64,000 nucleotides of DNA from Streptomyces brevispora (GTDB lineage Bacteria; Actinomycetota; Actinomycetes; Streptomycetales; Streptomycetaceae): NCBI RefSeq assembly GCF_007829885.1, contig NZ_VIWW01000001.1, positions 5,394,001-5,458,000 of the forward strand, read 5' to 3'. This document shows positions 51,283-59,322 of the stretch, piece after piece (the first letter of the stretch is position 1; every line of letters begins with the position of its first letter). The notes below the pieces were generated by a model. The model worked only from the letters and a program-made list of their open reading frames with translations. It searched no databases and was not told the origin of the DNA. A program made the position numbers and the translations under genes.

Positions 51283-52628
51283 CAGAAGTCCCACTCGGCG
51301 TCGTCGTCCGCCGGAGCCGGAGCCGGTGCCGGAGTCACGGCGAACGAGGCGCCCGCCATGCCGGCCGACAGGGTGGTGCCGTCCGCCGGGTCGATCAGCA
51401 GGAAGGAACCGGTGCGGCGGGAGTCGGCGTACGTGTCGAGCGCGAGCGGCTCGGCGGTACGCACCACGACCCGGCCGATGTCGTTGGCGACGAGCTTCCC
51501 GGGTGCCGGGTGTTGCGAGAGGTCGTCCAGGGTGAGGCGCGACGGGATGTCCTTGATGATCGCCTTGACCGTGCGGGTGGTGTGCTTGATCAGCACCCGC
51601 TGGCCCACGGCCAGCGGCCGGTCCGCGACATGGCAGACGGTCGCCTCGACGTCCTGGGTGACGGAAGGGGCGTCGTCGAGCGGTGCGATCAGGTCGCCGC
51701 GTGAGACGTCGATGTCGTCGGTGAGCCGGACGGTCACCGACTGGGGGGCCCAGGCGATGTCCACGCTGCTGCCGAGCAGGTCGATGCCGGCGATCGTCGA
51801 GGTGCGGCCCGAGGGCAGTACGGTGACGGGCTCGCCGACCCGGAACACACCGGCGGCGATCTGGCCCGCGTAGCCCCGGTAGTCGGGGTGCTCGGCGGTC
51901 TGCGGCCGGATCACGTACTGGACCGGGAAGCGGGCGTGGCAGGCGGTGAGGTCGTGGCTGACCGGCACCGTCTCCAGGTGTTCCAGGACGGTCGGTCCGC
52001 CGTACCAGTCCATGTTGGCGGACGGTTCCACGACGTTGTCGCCGGCCAGCGCGGAGATCGGGATCGCGGTGATCTCCGGGACACCGAGGGAGGCCGCGTA
52101 GGCGGTGAACTCCTTGGCTATCGCGGCGAACACCGGCTCCGCGTAGTCGACCAGGTCCATCTTGTTCACGGCCAGCACCACGTGCGGGACGCGGAGCAGG
52201 GCGGCGACGGCGGCGTGCCGGCGGGTCTGTTCGACGACCCCGTTGCGGGCGTCGACCAGGACCACGGCCAGCTCGGCCGTGGAGGCGCCCGTCACCATGT
52301 TGCGGGTGTACTGCACATGGCCCGGGGTGTCGGCGAGGATGAACCGGCGCCGGGTGGTGGCGAAGTAGCGGTAGGCGACATCGATGGTGATGCCCTGCTC
52401 GCGCTCGGCCCGCAGCCCGTCGGTCAGCAGCGCCAGGTCGGGAGCATCCTGACCGCGCTTGCGGGACGCGTCCTGGACCGCCTCCAACTGGTCGGTGAGG
52501 ACCGACTTGGAGTCGTGCAGAAGCCGTCCCACGAGGGTGGACTTGCCGTCGTCGACGGACCCCGCGGTGGCGAACCGCAGCAGGGTGGTGGTCGACAGCT
52601 GCTCGGCCAGCTGGGTGGGTGTGGTCAT
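51282..52628 (-). CDS. cysN: Sulfate adenylyltransferase GTPase subunit
   Basis: A 448-residue translation-factor-like GTPase that drives ATP sulfurylase. The G1 loop is GSVDDGKST at 23-31, G3 ADTPGH, G4 AVNKMDL. The EREQGITIDVAYRYF switch matches CysN. There is no fused CysC domain, and a separate cysC is present. It forms a heterodimer with CysD to make adenosine 5'-phosphosulfate. It starts one base after cysD ends and stops overlapping the next short ORF. Confidence 0.95.
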   Translation of the reverse strand: MTTPTQLAEQLSTTTLLRFATAGSVDDGKSTLVGRLLHDSKSVLTDQLEAVQDASRKRGQDAPDLALLTDGLRAEREQGITIDVAYRYFATTRRRFILADTPGHVQYTRNMVTGASTAELAVVLVDARNGVVEQTRRHAAVAALLRVPHVVLAVNKMDLVDYAEPVFAAIAKEFTAYAASLGVPEITAIPISALAGDNVVEPSANMDWYGGPTVLEHLETVPVSHDLTACHARFPVQYVIRPQTAEHPDYRGYAGQIAAGVFRVGEPVTVLPSGRTSTIAGIDLLGSSVDIAWAPQSVTVRLTDDIDVSRGDLIAPLDDAPSVTQDVEATVCHVADRPLAVGQRVLIKHTTRTVKAIIKDIPSRLTLDDLSQHPAPGKLVANDIGRVVVRTAEPLALDTYADSRRTGSFLLIDPADGTTLSAGMAGASFAVTPAPAPAPADDDAEWDF

Positions 52629-52629
52629 T

Positions 52630-53565
52630 TTAGAAGTACCCCTCGCGCTTACGGTCTTCCATCGCGGCCTCGGACATCTTGTCGTCGGCACGGGTCGCGC
52701 CCCGCTCGGTGAGCCGGGAGGCGGCGATCTCGGTGATCACGGCGTCCAGCGTGGTGGCGTCGGAGTCGACGGCGCCGGTGCAGGACATGTCACCGACCGT
52801 GCGGTAGCGGACCTGGCGGGTCTCGGTCCTCTCGTGCTCCTTGGGACCGCCCCAGTCGCCCGCGGTCAGCCACATGCCGGAGCGGCTGAAGACCTCGCGC
52901 TCGTGGGCGAAGTAGATCTCCGGGAGCTCGATGCCCTCGCGCTCGATGTACTGCCACACGTCGAGCTCGGTCCAGTTGGAGATCGGGAAGACCCGGACGT
53001 GCTCACCGGCGGCGTGCCGGCCGTTGTACAGCTGCCACAGCTCGGGGCGCTGGCGGCGCGGGTCCCACTGGGAGAACTCGTCGCGCAGCGAGAAGACCCG
53101 CTCCTTGGCGCGGGCCTTCTCCTCGTCGCGGCGGCCGCCGCCGAACACGGCGTCGAAGCGGTGCTGCTGGATCGCCTCGGTCAACGGCACGGTCTGCAGC
53201 GGGTTGCGGGTGCCGTCGGGGCGCTCGCGGAGCTTCCCGGCGTCGATGTACTCCTGCACGGAGGCGACATGGAGACGCAGCCCGTGCTGGGCGACCGTAC
53301 GGTCGCGGTACTCCAGGACCTCGGGGAAGTTGTGCCCGGTGTCCACGTGCAGCAGCGCGAACGGCACCGGCGCGGGCGCGAACGCCTTGAGCGCCAGATG
53401 CAGCATCAGGATGGAGTCCTTGCCGCCGGAGAAAAGGATCACCGGCCGCTCGAACTCCCCCGCCACCTCACGGAAGATGTGCACCGCCTCGGACTCCAGG
53501 GAGTCCAGGTGGCTCAGTGCGTACGGATTACCGGTGCCTTCCGACACAGTCGCGACGGTGGTCAC
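52630..53565 (-). CDS. cysD: Sulfate adenylyltransferase catalytic subunit
   Basis: A 311-residue PP-loop enzyme. The PP-loop is SGGKDS at residues 46-51. HVDTGHNFPEVLEYRDRTV and AVFGGGRRDEEKARAKERVF are hallmark CysD sequences, as is the C-terminal EDRKREGYF. With CysN it activates sulfate to APS. The GTG start overlaps the cysC stop by four bases and the stop is adjacent to cysN, so the three are coupled. Confidence 0.96.
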   Translation of the reverse strand: MTTVATVSEGTGNPYALSHLDSLESEAVHIFREVAGEFERPVILFSGGKDSILMLHLALKAFAPAPVPFALLHVDTGHNFPEVLEYRDRTVAQHGLRLHVASVQEYIDAGKLRERPDGTRNPLQTVPLTEAIQQHRFDAVFGGGRRDEEKARAKERVFSLRDEFSQWDPRRQRPELWQLYNGRHAAGEHVRVFPISNWTELDVWQYIEREGIELPEIYFAHEREVFSRSGMWLTAGDWGGPKEHERTETRQVRYRTVGDMSCTGAVDSDATTLDAVITEIAASRLTERGATRADDKMSEAAMEDRKREGYF

Positions 53566-54107
53566 GCCGCACCCCTCTCGCTCAGCAGCGCATACAGCTC
53601 CGCCGCGGACTCCTGCACGGTCTGCCGGTGCGACTCGATCCGCAAGTCCGGTGACTCGGGGGCCTCGTAGGGATCGTCCACTCCGGTCAGGCCGCTGATC
53701 TCACCCGCGGCCTGCTTCGCGTACAGACCCTTCACATCGCGGACAGAGCATACGTCGACCGGGGTGGCGACATGCACCTCCAAATACGCGGTGCCTTCGG
53801 CCTGGTGGCGCTTGCGCACCGCGTCCCTGCTGTCCGCGTACGGGGCGATGACCGGGACCAGCACCTTCACGCCGTTGGCCGCCAGGAGTTCGGCGACGAA
53901 GCCGATCCGCTGGACGTTGGTGTGCCGGTCCTCGCGGGAGAAACCGAGGCCCGCGGAGAGGAACTCCCTTATCTCGTCGCCGTCGAGCACCTCCACGCGG
54001 TGTCCCTCGCCGCGCAGCCGCCCGGCGAGTTCGTACGCGATGGTGGTCTTGCCCGCGCTCGGCAGACCGGTCAGCCAGACGGTGGCTCCCGTCCCCGTCA
54101 CGCTCAT
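53562..54107 (-). CDS. cysC: Adenylyl-sulfate kinase
   Basis: A 181-residue APS kinase making PAPS. Walker A is GLPSAGKTT at 14-22. LGFSREDRHTNVQRIGFVAE is the APS-binding signature, and DPYEAPESPDLRI is near the end. Length is normal. The ATG at 54107 is placed seven bases behind AGGAG; an upstream in-frame ATG at 54131 overlaps the cysH stop and is less likely. Its presence beside an APS-type reductase is discussed in the findings. Confidence 0.94.
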   Translation of the reverse strand: MSVTGTGATVWLTGLPSAGKTTIAYELAGRLRGEGHRVEVLDGDEIREFLSAGLGFSREDRHTNVQRIGFVAELLAANGVKVLVPVIAPYADSRDAVRKRHQAEGTAYLEVHVATPVDVCSVRDVKGLYAKQAAGEISGLTGVDDPYEAPESPDLRIESHRQTVQESAAELYALLSERGAA

Positions 54108-54130
54108 CGAAGTCTCCTGATCAGTCGTCA

Positions 54131-54847
54131 TCAGCCGTGCAGCCCGCACTCTGTCTTGCCCCGGCCCGCCCACCGGCCGGCCCGCGCGTCCTCGCCCTCC
54201 AGCACCCGGCGGGTGCAGGGCGCGCAGCCCACGGAGGCGTAACCGTCCATCAGCAGCGGGTTGCTGAGCACACCGTGCTCGGCAACGTAGGAGTCGACGT
54301 CGTCCTGGGTCCAGCGGGCGATCGGCGAGACCTTGACCTTCTGCCGCTTCTGGTCCCAGCCGACCACCGGAGTGTTCGCCCGGGTGGGGGACTCGTCACG
54401 GCGCAGTCCGGTCGCCCAGGCGGTGTACGAAGTCAGGCCCTCCTCGAGCGGCTTGACCTTGCGCAGCCTGCAGCAGAGGTCGGGGTCGCGGTCGTGCAGC
54501 CTCGGCCCGTACTCCGCGTCCTGCTCCGCCACCGTCTGCCGCGGGGTCAGGGTGATGAGGTTGACGTCCATCACCGCCTCCACCGCGTCGCGGGTGCCGA
54601 TCGTCTCGGGGAAGTGGTATCCGGTGTCGAGGAAGACCACGTCCACACCGGGCAGGGCCCGGGAGGCGAGATGGGCGACGACCGCGTCCTCCATCGAGGA
54701 GGTGACGCAGAAACGCGGGCCGAACGTCCGGGTGGCCCACCGCAGGATCTCCGGCGCGGAGGCCTCCTCCAGCTCGCGACCGGCCCGCTCGGCCAGGTCC
54801 CTGAGGTCTTGCGACGTGAGCTCTTCGATCTTCAGGGTATCCGTCAT
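54131..54847 (-). CDS. cysH: APS/PAPS reductase
   Basis: A 238-residue thioredoxin-dependent reductase of activated sulfate to sulfite. The catalytic cysteine is C234 in the C-terminal TECGLH. The iron-sulfur motif CC-x81-CxxC is complete: C125/C126 (DLCCRLRKVKPL) and C208/C211 (VGCAPCTR). That cluster marks enzymes acting on APS, so preference for APS is inferred over PAPS. Start overlaps the stop of the small zinc-ribbon gene (ATGA). Confidence 0.94.
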   Translation of the reverse strand: MTDTLKIEELTSQDLRDLAERAGRELEEASAPEILRWATRTFGPRFCVTSSMEDAVVAHLASRALPGVDVVFLDTGYHFPETIGTRDAVEAVMDVNLITLTPRQTVAEQDAEYGPRLHDRDPDLCCRLRKVKPLEEGLTSYTAWATGLRRDESPTRANTPVVGWDQKRQKVKVSPIARWTQDDVDSYVAEHGVLSNPLLMDGYASVGCAPCTRRVLEGEDARAGRWAGRGKTECGLHG

Positions 54848-55023
54848 GTCCCGCCCCCTTCAACGTCGTTGCGCGCCAGCCCCCGGGTCAGCAGGCCCAG
54901 GAACTTCAGCTGGAACGCTCGGTTGCAGGAGGCGCATTCCCAGGCTCCGTGCCCTTCCTCGTGCGGGCGCAGGTCCTCGTCACCGCAGTAGGGGCAGTGG
55001 AACGGTGCGGCACGCTCGCTCAT
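54844..55023 (-). CDS. 59-residue zinc-ribbon protein in the cys operon
   Basis: A small protein, MSERAAPFHCPYCGDEDLRP and so on, with two cysteine pairs: C10/C13 and C30/C33 (ECASCNRAFQLKFLG), a zinc-ribbon spacing. It is linked by four-base ATGA overlaps to cysI upstream and cysH downstream, so it is clearly expressed with them. Function is unknown; it might carry metal or electrons or bind nucleic acid. It is short enough to be missed by ordinary gene calling. Confidence 0.85.
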   Translation of the reverse strand: MSERAAPFHCPYCGDEDLRPHEEGHGAWECASCNRAFQLKFLGLLTRGLARNDVEGGGT

Positions 55024-56717
55024 GACAGGGACTCCGCACCGGCCCGCGCCGCCCAGGTCGCGAAGCGCTCGTCTTCCTCGCGCTCCTTCTGGAAGTTCCC
55101 CAGGACCCGCTCGACGTAGTCGGGCAGTTCGTCCGACGTGACCTTCAGGCCGCGGACCTTGCGGCCGAATCCGGCCTCCAGGCCGAGCGCTCCGCCGAGG
55201 TGCACCTGGTAGCCCTCCACCTGGTTGCCCTCGTCGTCCAGCATGAGCTGGCCCTTGAGCCCGATGTCCGCGGTCTGGATGCGGGCGCAGGCGTTGGGGC
55301 AGCCGTTGATGTTGATGGTGAGCGGTTCCTCGAACTCCGGCAGGCGGCGCTCCAGTTCGTCGATGAGCGAGGCGCCGCGCGCCTTGGTCTCGACGATCGC
55401 CAGCTTGCAGAACTCGATGCCGGTGCAGGCCATCGTGCCGCGGCGGAACGGGGACGGCTTCACCTGGAAGCCGAGCTCCTCGAGACCGGCGGACAGCGAA
55501 TCGATCCGGTCCGGCTCCACGTCCAGGATCAGCATCTTCTGCTCGACGGTGGTGCGCAGCCGGTCCGATCCGTGCGCGGCGGCCAGATCGGCGATCTTGG
55601 ACAGGGTGGGCCCGTCCACCCGGCCGACGCGAGGGGCGAACCCGACGTAGAAGCGGCCGTCCTGCTGCTGGTGGACGCCCACGTGGTCGCGCCAGCGGCT
55701 GCTCGGCTGCTCGGGGGCGGGGCCGTCGAGCAGCGGCCGCTTCAGGTACTCGTCCTCCAGCACCTGGCGGAACTTGACGGGGCCCCAGTCGGCCATCAGG
55801 AACTTCAGCCGGGCCCGGGTGCGCAGTCGCCGGTAGCCGTAGTCCCGGAAGATCCCGACCACTCCGGCCCAGACATCGGCGACCTCGTCCAACGGCACCC
55901 AGGCGCCCAGCCGTTCGGCGAGCCGCGGGTTGGTCGAGAGGCCGCCGCCGACCCAGAGGTCGAAGCCGGGACCGTGCTCGGGGTGAACGACGCCGACGAA
56001 GGCGATGTCGTTGATCTCGTGGACCACGTCCTGCACGGGCGAGCCGGAGATGGCGGTCTTGAACTTGCGCGGCAGGTTGGAGAATTCCTTGCTGCCGATG
56101 TAGCGGTCGTGGATCTCGTCGACCGCCGGGGTCCCGTCGATGATCTCGTCGGCGGCGATCCCCGCCACGGGGGAGCCGATGATCACGCGGGGGCAGTCGC
56201 CGCAGGCCTCCGTCGTGGACAGGCCGACGGCCTCCAGCTTCTGCCAGATGGCCGGGACGTCCTCGATGCGGATCCAGTGCAGCTGGATGTTCTGCCGGTC
56301 GGTGACATCGGCGGTGCCCCGCGCGTACTTCTGCGAGACCTCACCGATCGCCCGCAGCTGCGCCGTCGTCAGCCGGCCGCCGTCGATGCGGACCCGGAGC
56401 ATGAAGTAGCGGTCGTCCAGCTCCTCCGGCTCCAGCACCGCGGTCTTGCCCCCGTCGATCCCGGGCTTGCGCTGCGTGTACAGCCCCCACCAACGCATGC
56501 GTCCGCGAAGGTCGTTGGGGTCGATCGAGTCGAATCCCCGCTTGGAGTAGATCGTCTCAATGCGCGTCCGCACATTGAGACTGTCGTCGTCCTTCTTGAA
56601 CTGCTCATTGCCGTTGAGGGGGGTGTGGTGCCCCAGGGCCCACTGGCCTTCGCCACGGTGGCGTCCTGCCTTGCGGCGGGGGGTGGCGGGCGCAGGCTGT
56701 TCCGGGGTAGCGGCCAT
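55020..56717 (-). CDS. cysI: Ferredoxin-dependent sulfite reductase (siroheme, 4Fe-4S)
   Basis: A 565-residue assimilatory sulfite reductase of the actinobacterial SirA/NirA type, reducing sulfite to sulfide. The siroheme-cluster cysteines are C431 and C437 (CTGIEFCK) and C473 and C477 (NGCPNACAR). Y80 in WWGLYTQRKPG and C172 in TTEACGDCPRV match regions where the family can form a Tyr-Cys link; that is inference. The ATG at 56717 follows GAAGGACG. The leader peptide lies 114 bases upstream. Confidence 0.94.
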   Translation of the reverse strand: MAATPEQPAPATPRRKAGRHRGEGQWALGHHTPLNGNEQFKKDDDSLNVRTRIETIYSKRGFDSIDPNDLRGRMRWWGLYTQRKPGIDGGKTAVLEPEELDDRYFMLRVRIDGGRLTTAQLRAIGEVSQKYARGTADVTDRQNIQLHWIRIEDVPAIWQKLEAVGLSTTEACGDCPRVIIGSPVAGIAADEIIDGTPAVDEIHDRYIGSKEFSNLPRKFKTAISGSPVQDVVHEINDIAFVGVVHPEHGPGFDLWVGGGLSTNPRLAERLGAWVPLDEVADVWAGVVGIFRDYGYRRLRTRARLKFLMADWGPVKFRQVLEDEYLKRPLLDGPAPEQPSSRWRDHVGVHQQQDGRFYVGFAPRVGRVDGPTLSKIADLAAAHGSDRLRTTVEQKMLILDVEPDRIDSLSAGLEELGFQVKPSPFRRGTMACTGIEFCKLAIVETKARGASLIDELERRLPEFEEPLTININGCPNACARIQTADIGLKGQLMLDDEGNQVEGYQVHLGGALGLEAGFGRKVRGLKVTSDELPDYVERVLGNFQKEREEDERFATWAARAGAESLS

Positions 56718-56831
56718 GACAGTACGTCCTTCGGGACTGCAGGAGGGCGGCTCTGAACTGCACACGCGCGTCTGGGCGCGGCGGTGCGCAGGGTTTGCAG
56801 AGAAACGGGATCGCGGCGGTGCTGGAGACTC

Positions 56832-56915
56832 TCAGCTCGCCGGACAGATGGCGCTGGACATGCGGCCGAGGTCGACGTGGCGTCGACTCACCAAGGCAAT
56901 TCCAGTTCCAGGCAT
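56832..56915 (-). CDS. Cysteine-containing leader peptide of the sulfur operon
   Basis: A 27-residue ORF: MPGTGIALVSRRHVDLGRMS, then SAICPAS and stop. SRRHVDL...SA-CP is the signature of the putative leader peptide family found before sulfur-metabolism genes in Streptomyces. The single cysteine codon lies four codons from the stop, suited to sensing charged tRNA-Cys. The cysI start is 114 bases downstream. No simple terminator is seen in between, so coupling or Rho-type control is as likely as classical attenuation. Confidence 0.82.
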   Translation of the reverse strand: MPGTGIALVSRRHVDLGRMSSAICPAS

Positions 56916-56953
56916 GACGGAAGCGTGTCACGCGCATCTCGGAGCAGTCCACC

Positions 56954-56987
56954 ACTATCCATGATGTGGACGAGACTGTCCCGACAG
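56954..56987 (-). promoter_or_regulatory. Candidate promoter and operator of the cys operon
   Basis: On the minus strand GGGACA (56982-56977) and GATAGT (56959-56954) are 17 bp apart and match the vegetative boxes in four positions each. The dyad CTGTC-CC-GACAG (56976-56987) overlaps the -35, a good site for a repressor. The leader-peptide ATG would be about 32 bases into the transcript. Confidence 0.45.
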
Positions 56988-56999
56988 GTGAGATGCTGT

Positions 57000-57027
57000 G
57001 GCGCCCGTCACTGAAGTGACGGGCGCC
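57000..57027. terminator. Strong hairpin upstream of the cys promoter
   Basis: GGCGCCCGTCACT (57000-57012) pairs perfectly with AGTGACGGGCGCC (57015-57027). It ends transcripts of the leftward GNAT gene (stop at 57089) and insulates the cys operon. Confidence 0.75.
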
Positions 57028-57088
57028 GGGCTACTCAGAAAGCCGGACAACTGCGTGTATTTCCCACGGGTGCCGGGCCGGCACCGGG

Positions 57089-57694
57089 TTACGGGAGCAG
57101 CTGCCGGCCGGAACCCGGCCACGGGCCCGGTGTGACGACATCCGGCTCCAGCTCGGTCCTGGTGTCGAAGAGCCGGAAGCCGCGGCGCAGATAGTTGTCC
57201 ATGGCATGCGGCCCGTCCTTGGAGCAGGTGTGCAGCCACACCCGCTTCGTCGCCGGCCGCTGCGGCCACCGCTCCGCCAGGTCCCAGGCACGGGCCACCC
57301 CGTACGAGAGCAGATGACCGCCGATCCGACGCCCCCGGAACGCCGGGATCAGACCGAAGTACATGATCTCGACCACGCCGTCGTCCTGCGGGTCCAGCTC
57401 GATGTATCCGGCCGGCGTCCCGTCCGCGTACGCCACCCAGGTCTCCGCGCCGGGCCGGTCCAGCGCCTCCTGCCACTGCGCGTACGTCATCGTCAGCCGG
57501 TCCGTCCACCGGATGTCCCCGCCGACCGCCGTGTAGAGGAAGCGGCTGAACTCGGGCAGCGGTATCCCGGACCGGACGATCCGGATGTCCCCCTCCGGTA
57601 CGGCCGAGGGCCGCAGATCGTCGGGGGAGGTCTGCTCCAGGGACCAGATGGTCACCTCGGAGGCCGGGGCGGCGGGGTGCGCGGGGTTGCTCAT
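57089..57694 (-). CDS. GNAT-family N-acetyltransferase
   Basis: A 201-residue acetyltransferase. The core reads AGYIELDPQDDGVVEIMYFG, LIPAFRGRRIGGHLLSYGVA with the FRGRRIGG acetyl-CoA loop, then VWLHTCSKDGPHAMDNYLRR, GFRLFDT. HTCSxDxPxAxxxYxxxGF is common to a group of Streptomyces GNATs of unknown substrate. It is followed by a terminator and then the cys operon. Its ATG at 57694 is preferred to 26 upstream shadow codons. Confidence 0.87.
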   Translation of the reverse strand: MSNPAHPAAPASEVTIWSLEQTSPDDLRPSAVPEGDIRIVRSGIPLPEFSRFLYTAVGGDIRWTDRLTMTYAQWQEALDRPGAETWVAYADGTPAGYIELDPQDDGVVEIMYFGLIPAFRGRRIGGHLLSYGVARAWDLAERWPQRPATKRVWLHTCSKDGPHAMDNYLRRGFRLFDTRTELEPDVVTPGPWPGSGRQLLP

Positions 57695-57775
57695 GACTGC
57701 CAGAGAACCACGTCCCGCCGCCCCGGCCCAAGCCGGCCTCGTCGGACGGACGACCGCGACCTGCGAGAACACCGT

Positions 57776-59056
57776 TCAGCCGGTGCTGCGCGCCGCCGCC
57801 ACCACCGGAGCCTTCGAGCCGGGCAGCAGATCGTCCGGGTGCTCCGGGTGGATCACCTCGACCTCGACCCCCTCGCCGAAACGGTACGGGCGGTGCGCCA
57901 GCACCTCCGCGAGATGACGCCGCAGCCGGGAGATCTCGGCCCGCACCGTCACCGTCCTGGTCGGATCGCCGAAGATGTCCTCGGCCAGCTCCGACGCGGT
58001 ACGCCCCTCGCGGTGCAGCGCCAGCGCGAACAGCAGCTCGGCGTGGCGAGGCGAGAGCCGCTGCGTCCAGGTGCCCACCGGGCTCACCACATTCACCGCG
58101 AGACCGCGCGGACGGCTCAGATCGAGCACGAGCCTGCGCGGCGGGCTGTCCGTCGCGCCGTCCGCCACCTGCACCAGCCAGCCGCCCGGCAACGGCTCCA
58201 CCCGGCACATCCCGAGCGAGGGCAGCCACACCCGCCCCGGCCGCAGGGACTTCGGCAGCGGCAGCCGGTCCACCGGCGGCATCCCGGTGACCGCTGCCAG
58301 CCAGCCGTGGGCGTCCACGGCCAGCGCCCGGCCGCCCAGCCGGCACAGCATCGGCGCCGCGACCGAGCGCAGCCGGTCGATCGACTCCAGATGCCAGGTC
58401 CTGATCTCGCTCTCGGCCAGCCGGGCCACCGAACCGACCAGGGCGAGCGTCGTCGGATGGAAGGTGGACGCGGGACCGCTGACGTCCACGATCCCCATCA
58501 GCCGGCCGTCCCGCGGATCGCGCACCGGGGCCGCCGCGCACGTCCACCCGTGCAGACTGCGCACGAAGTGTTCCGTGGAGTGGACCTGGACCGGGGCGCG
58601 CGAGGCGAGCGCCGTGCCGATCGCGTTGGTGCCGTTGCTCTGCTCCGACCAGGCGGCGCCCTCGGACAGGCAGATGCCGTCGGCCCGGCGCAGCACTCCC
58701 GTGTTGCCCTGGCGCCACAGCACCCGGCCCTCCACATCGGTGACCACCATGATCTGCTGTGAGGCGTCCGCGATGGCCGCCAGGGCGTTGCCGAGGAGCG
58801 GCATCACCTCACCCAGCGCGGAACTCCGGCGCCGCCGCTCGACCTCGTCCGGCTCCAGCACGGCACTGTGGGTGGACTTCTCCGGATCGACCCCGCTGCG
58901 CAGCGCCCGGTTCCAGGAGGCAGCGATGTCGGCCCGCGGCGCGAGCGGCATACGGTCGCCGGCCGGCCGCGCTTCGCGGGCACGGTGGACCAGGCGTGCG
59001 GCCCGGTCCGACTCCTGGGCAGCCAGTCGCATCGCGTCGACAGGACTTGTCTCCAC
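57776..59056 (-). CDS. GAF-domain transcriptional regulator
   Basis: A 426-residue protein. A linker with ADIAASWNRALRSGVDPEKS starts it, followed by a GAF domain (MVVTDVEGRVLWRQGNTGVL, EGAAWSEQSNGTNAIGTALA) resembling the AcoR/sigma-54-activator sensor. There is no AAA+ domain. The C-terminal 80 residues form a winged helix: LSPRHAELLFALALHREGRT, ASELAEDIFGDPTRTVTVRA, EISRLRRHL. It is a one-component regulator, often found near aldehyde or alcohol metabolism; no target is apparent here. The GTG at 59056 follows AGGGGGA. Confidence 0.86.
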   Translation of the reverse strand: METSPVDAMRLAAQESDRAARLVHRAREARPAGDRMPLAPRADIAASWNRALRSGVDPEKSTHSAVLEPDEVERRRRSSALGEVMPLLGNALAAIADASQQIMVVTDVEGRVLWRQGNTGVLRRADGICLSEGAAWSEQSNGTNAIGTALASRAPVQVHSTEHFVRSLHGWTCAAAPVRDPRDGRLMGIVDVSGPASTFHPTTLALVGSVARLAESEIRTWHLESIDRLRSVAAPMLCRLGGRALAVDAHGWLAAVTGMPPVDRLPLPKSLRPGRVWLPSLGMCRVEPLPGGWLVQVADGATDSPPRRLVLDLSRPRGLAVNVVSPVGTWTQRLSPRHAELLFALALHREGRTASELAEDIFGDPTRTVTVRAEISRLRRHLAEVLAHRPYRFGEGVEVEVIHPEHPDDLLPGSKAPVVAAARSTG

Positions 59057-59322
59057 GCCGGATCCCCCTAGATGCCGTGTAAGGGCCGCGGGGCCCCGCC
59101 CTGCAGTCACCGGGGCCCTGATGCCGCAACTCCACACAATGGTTGCAACCCTCTGCAACTCTGGCGACGGTTCCCGGTCCGTACAAGAGTGGCGGTACAC
59201 CGGAAGTCGCGGCCTCGGCTGCGAAGACCGGTGTGTACAGCATGGGGGGTGGTGCCGTGTCGGCGCAGCACCACCCCCCGTTGCTGCTCCGACGGCCCGG
59301 CCGGCTGACCGGCCCCGTCCGG

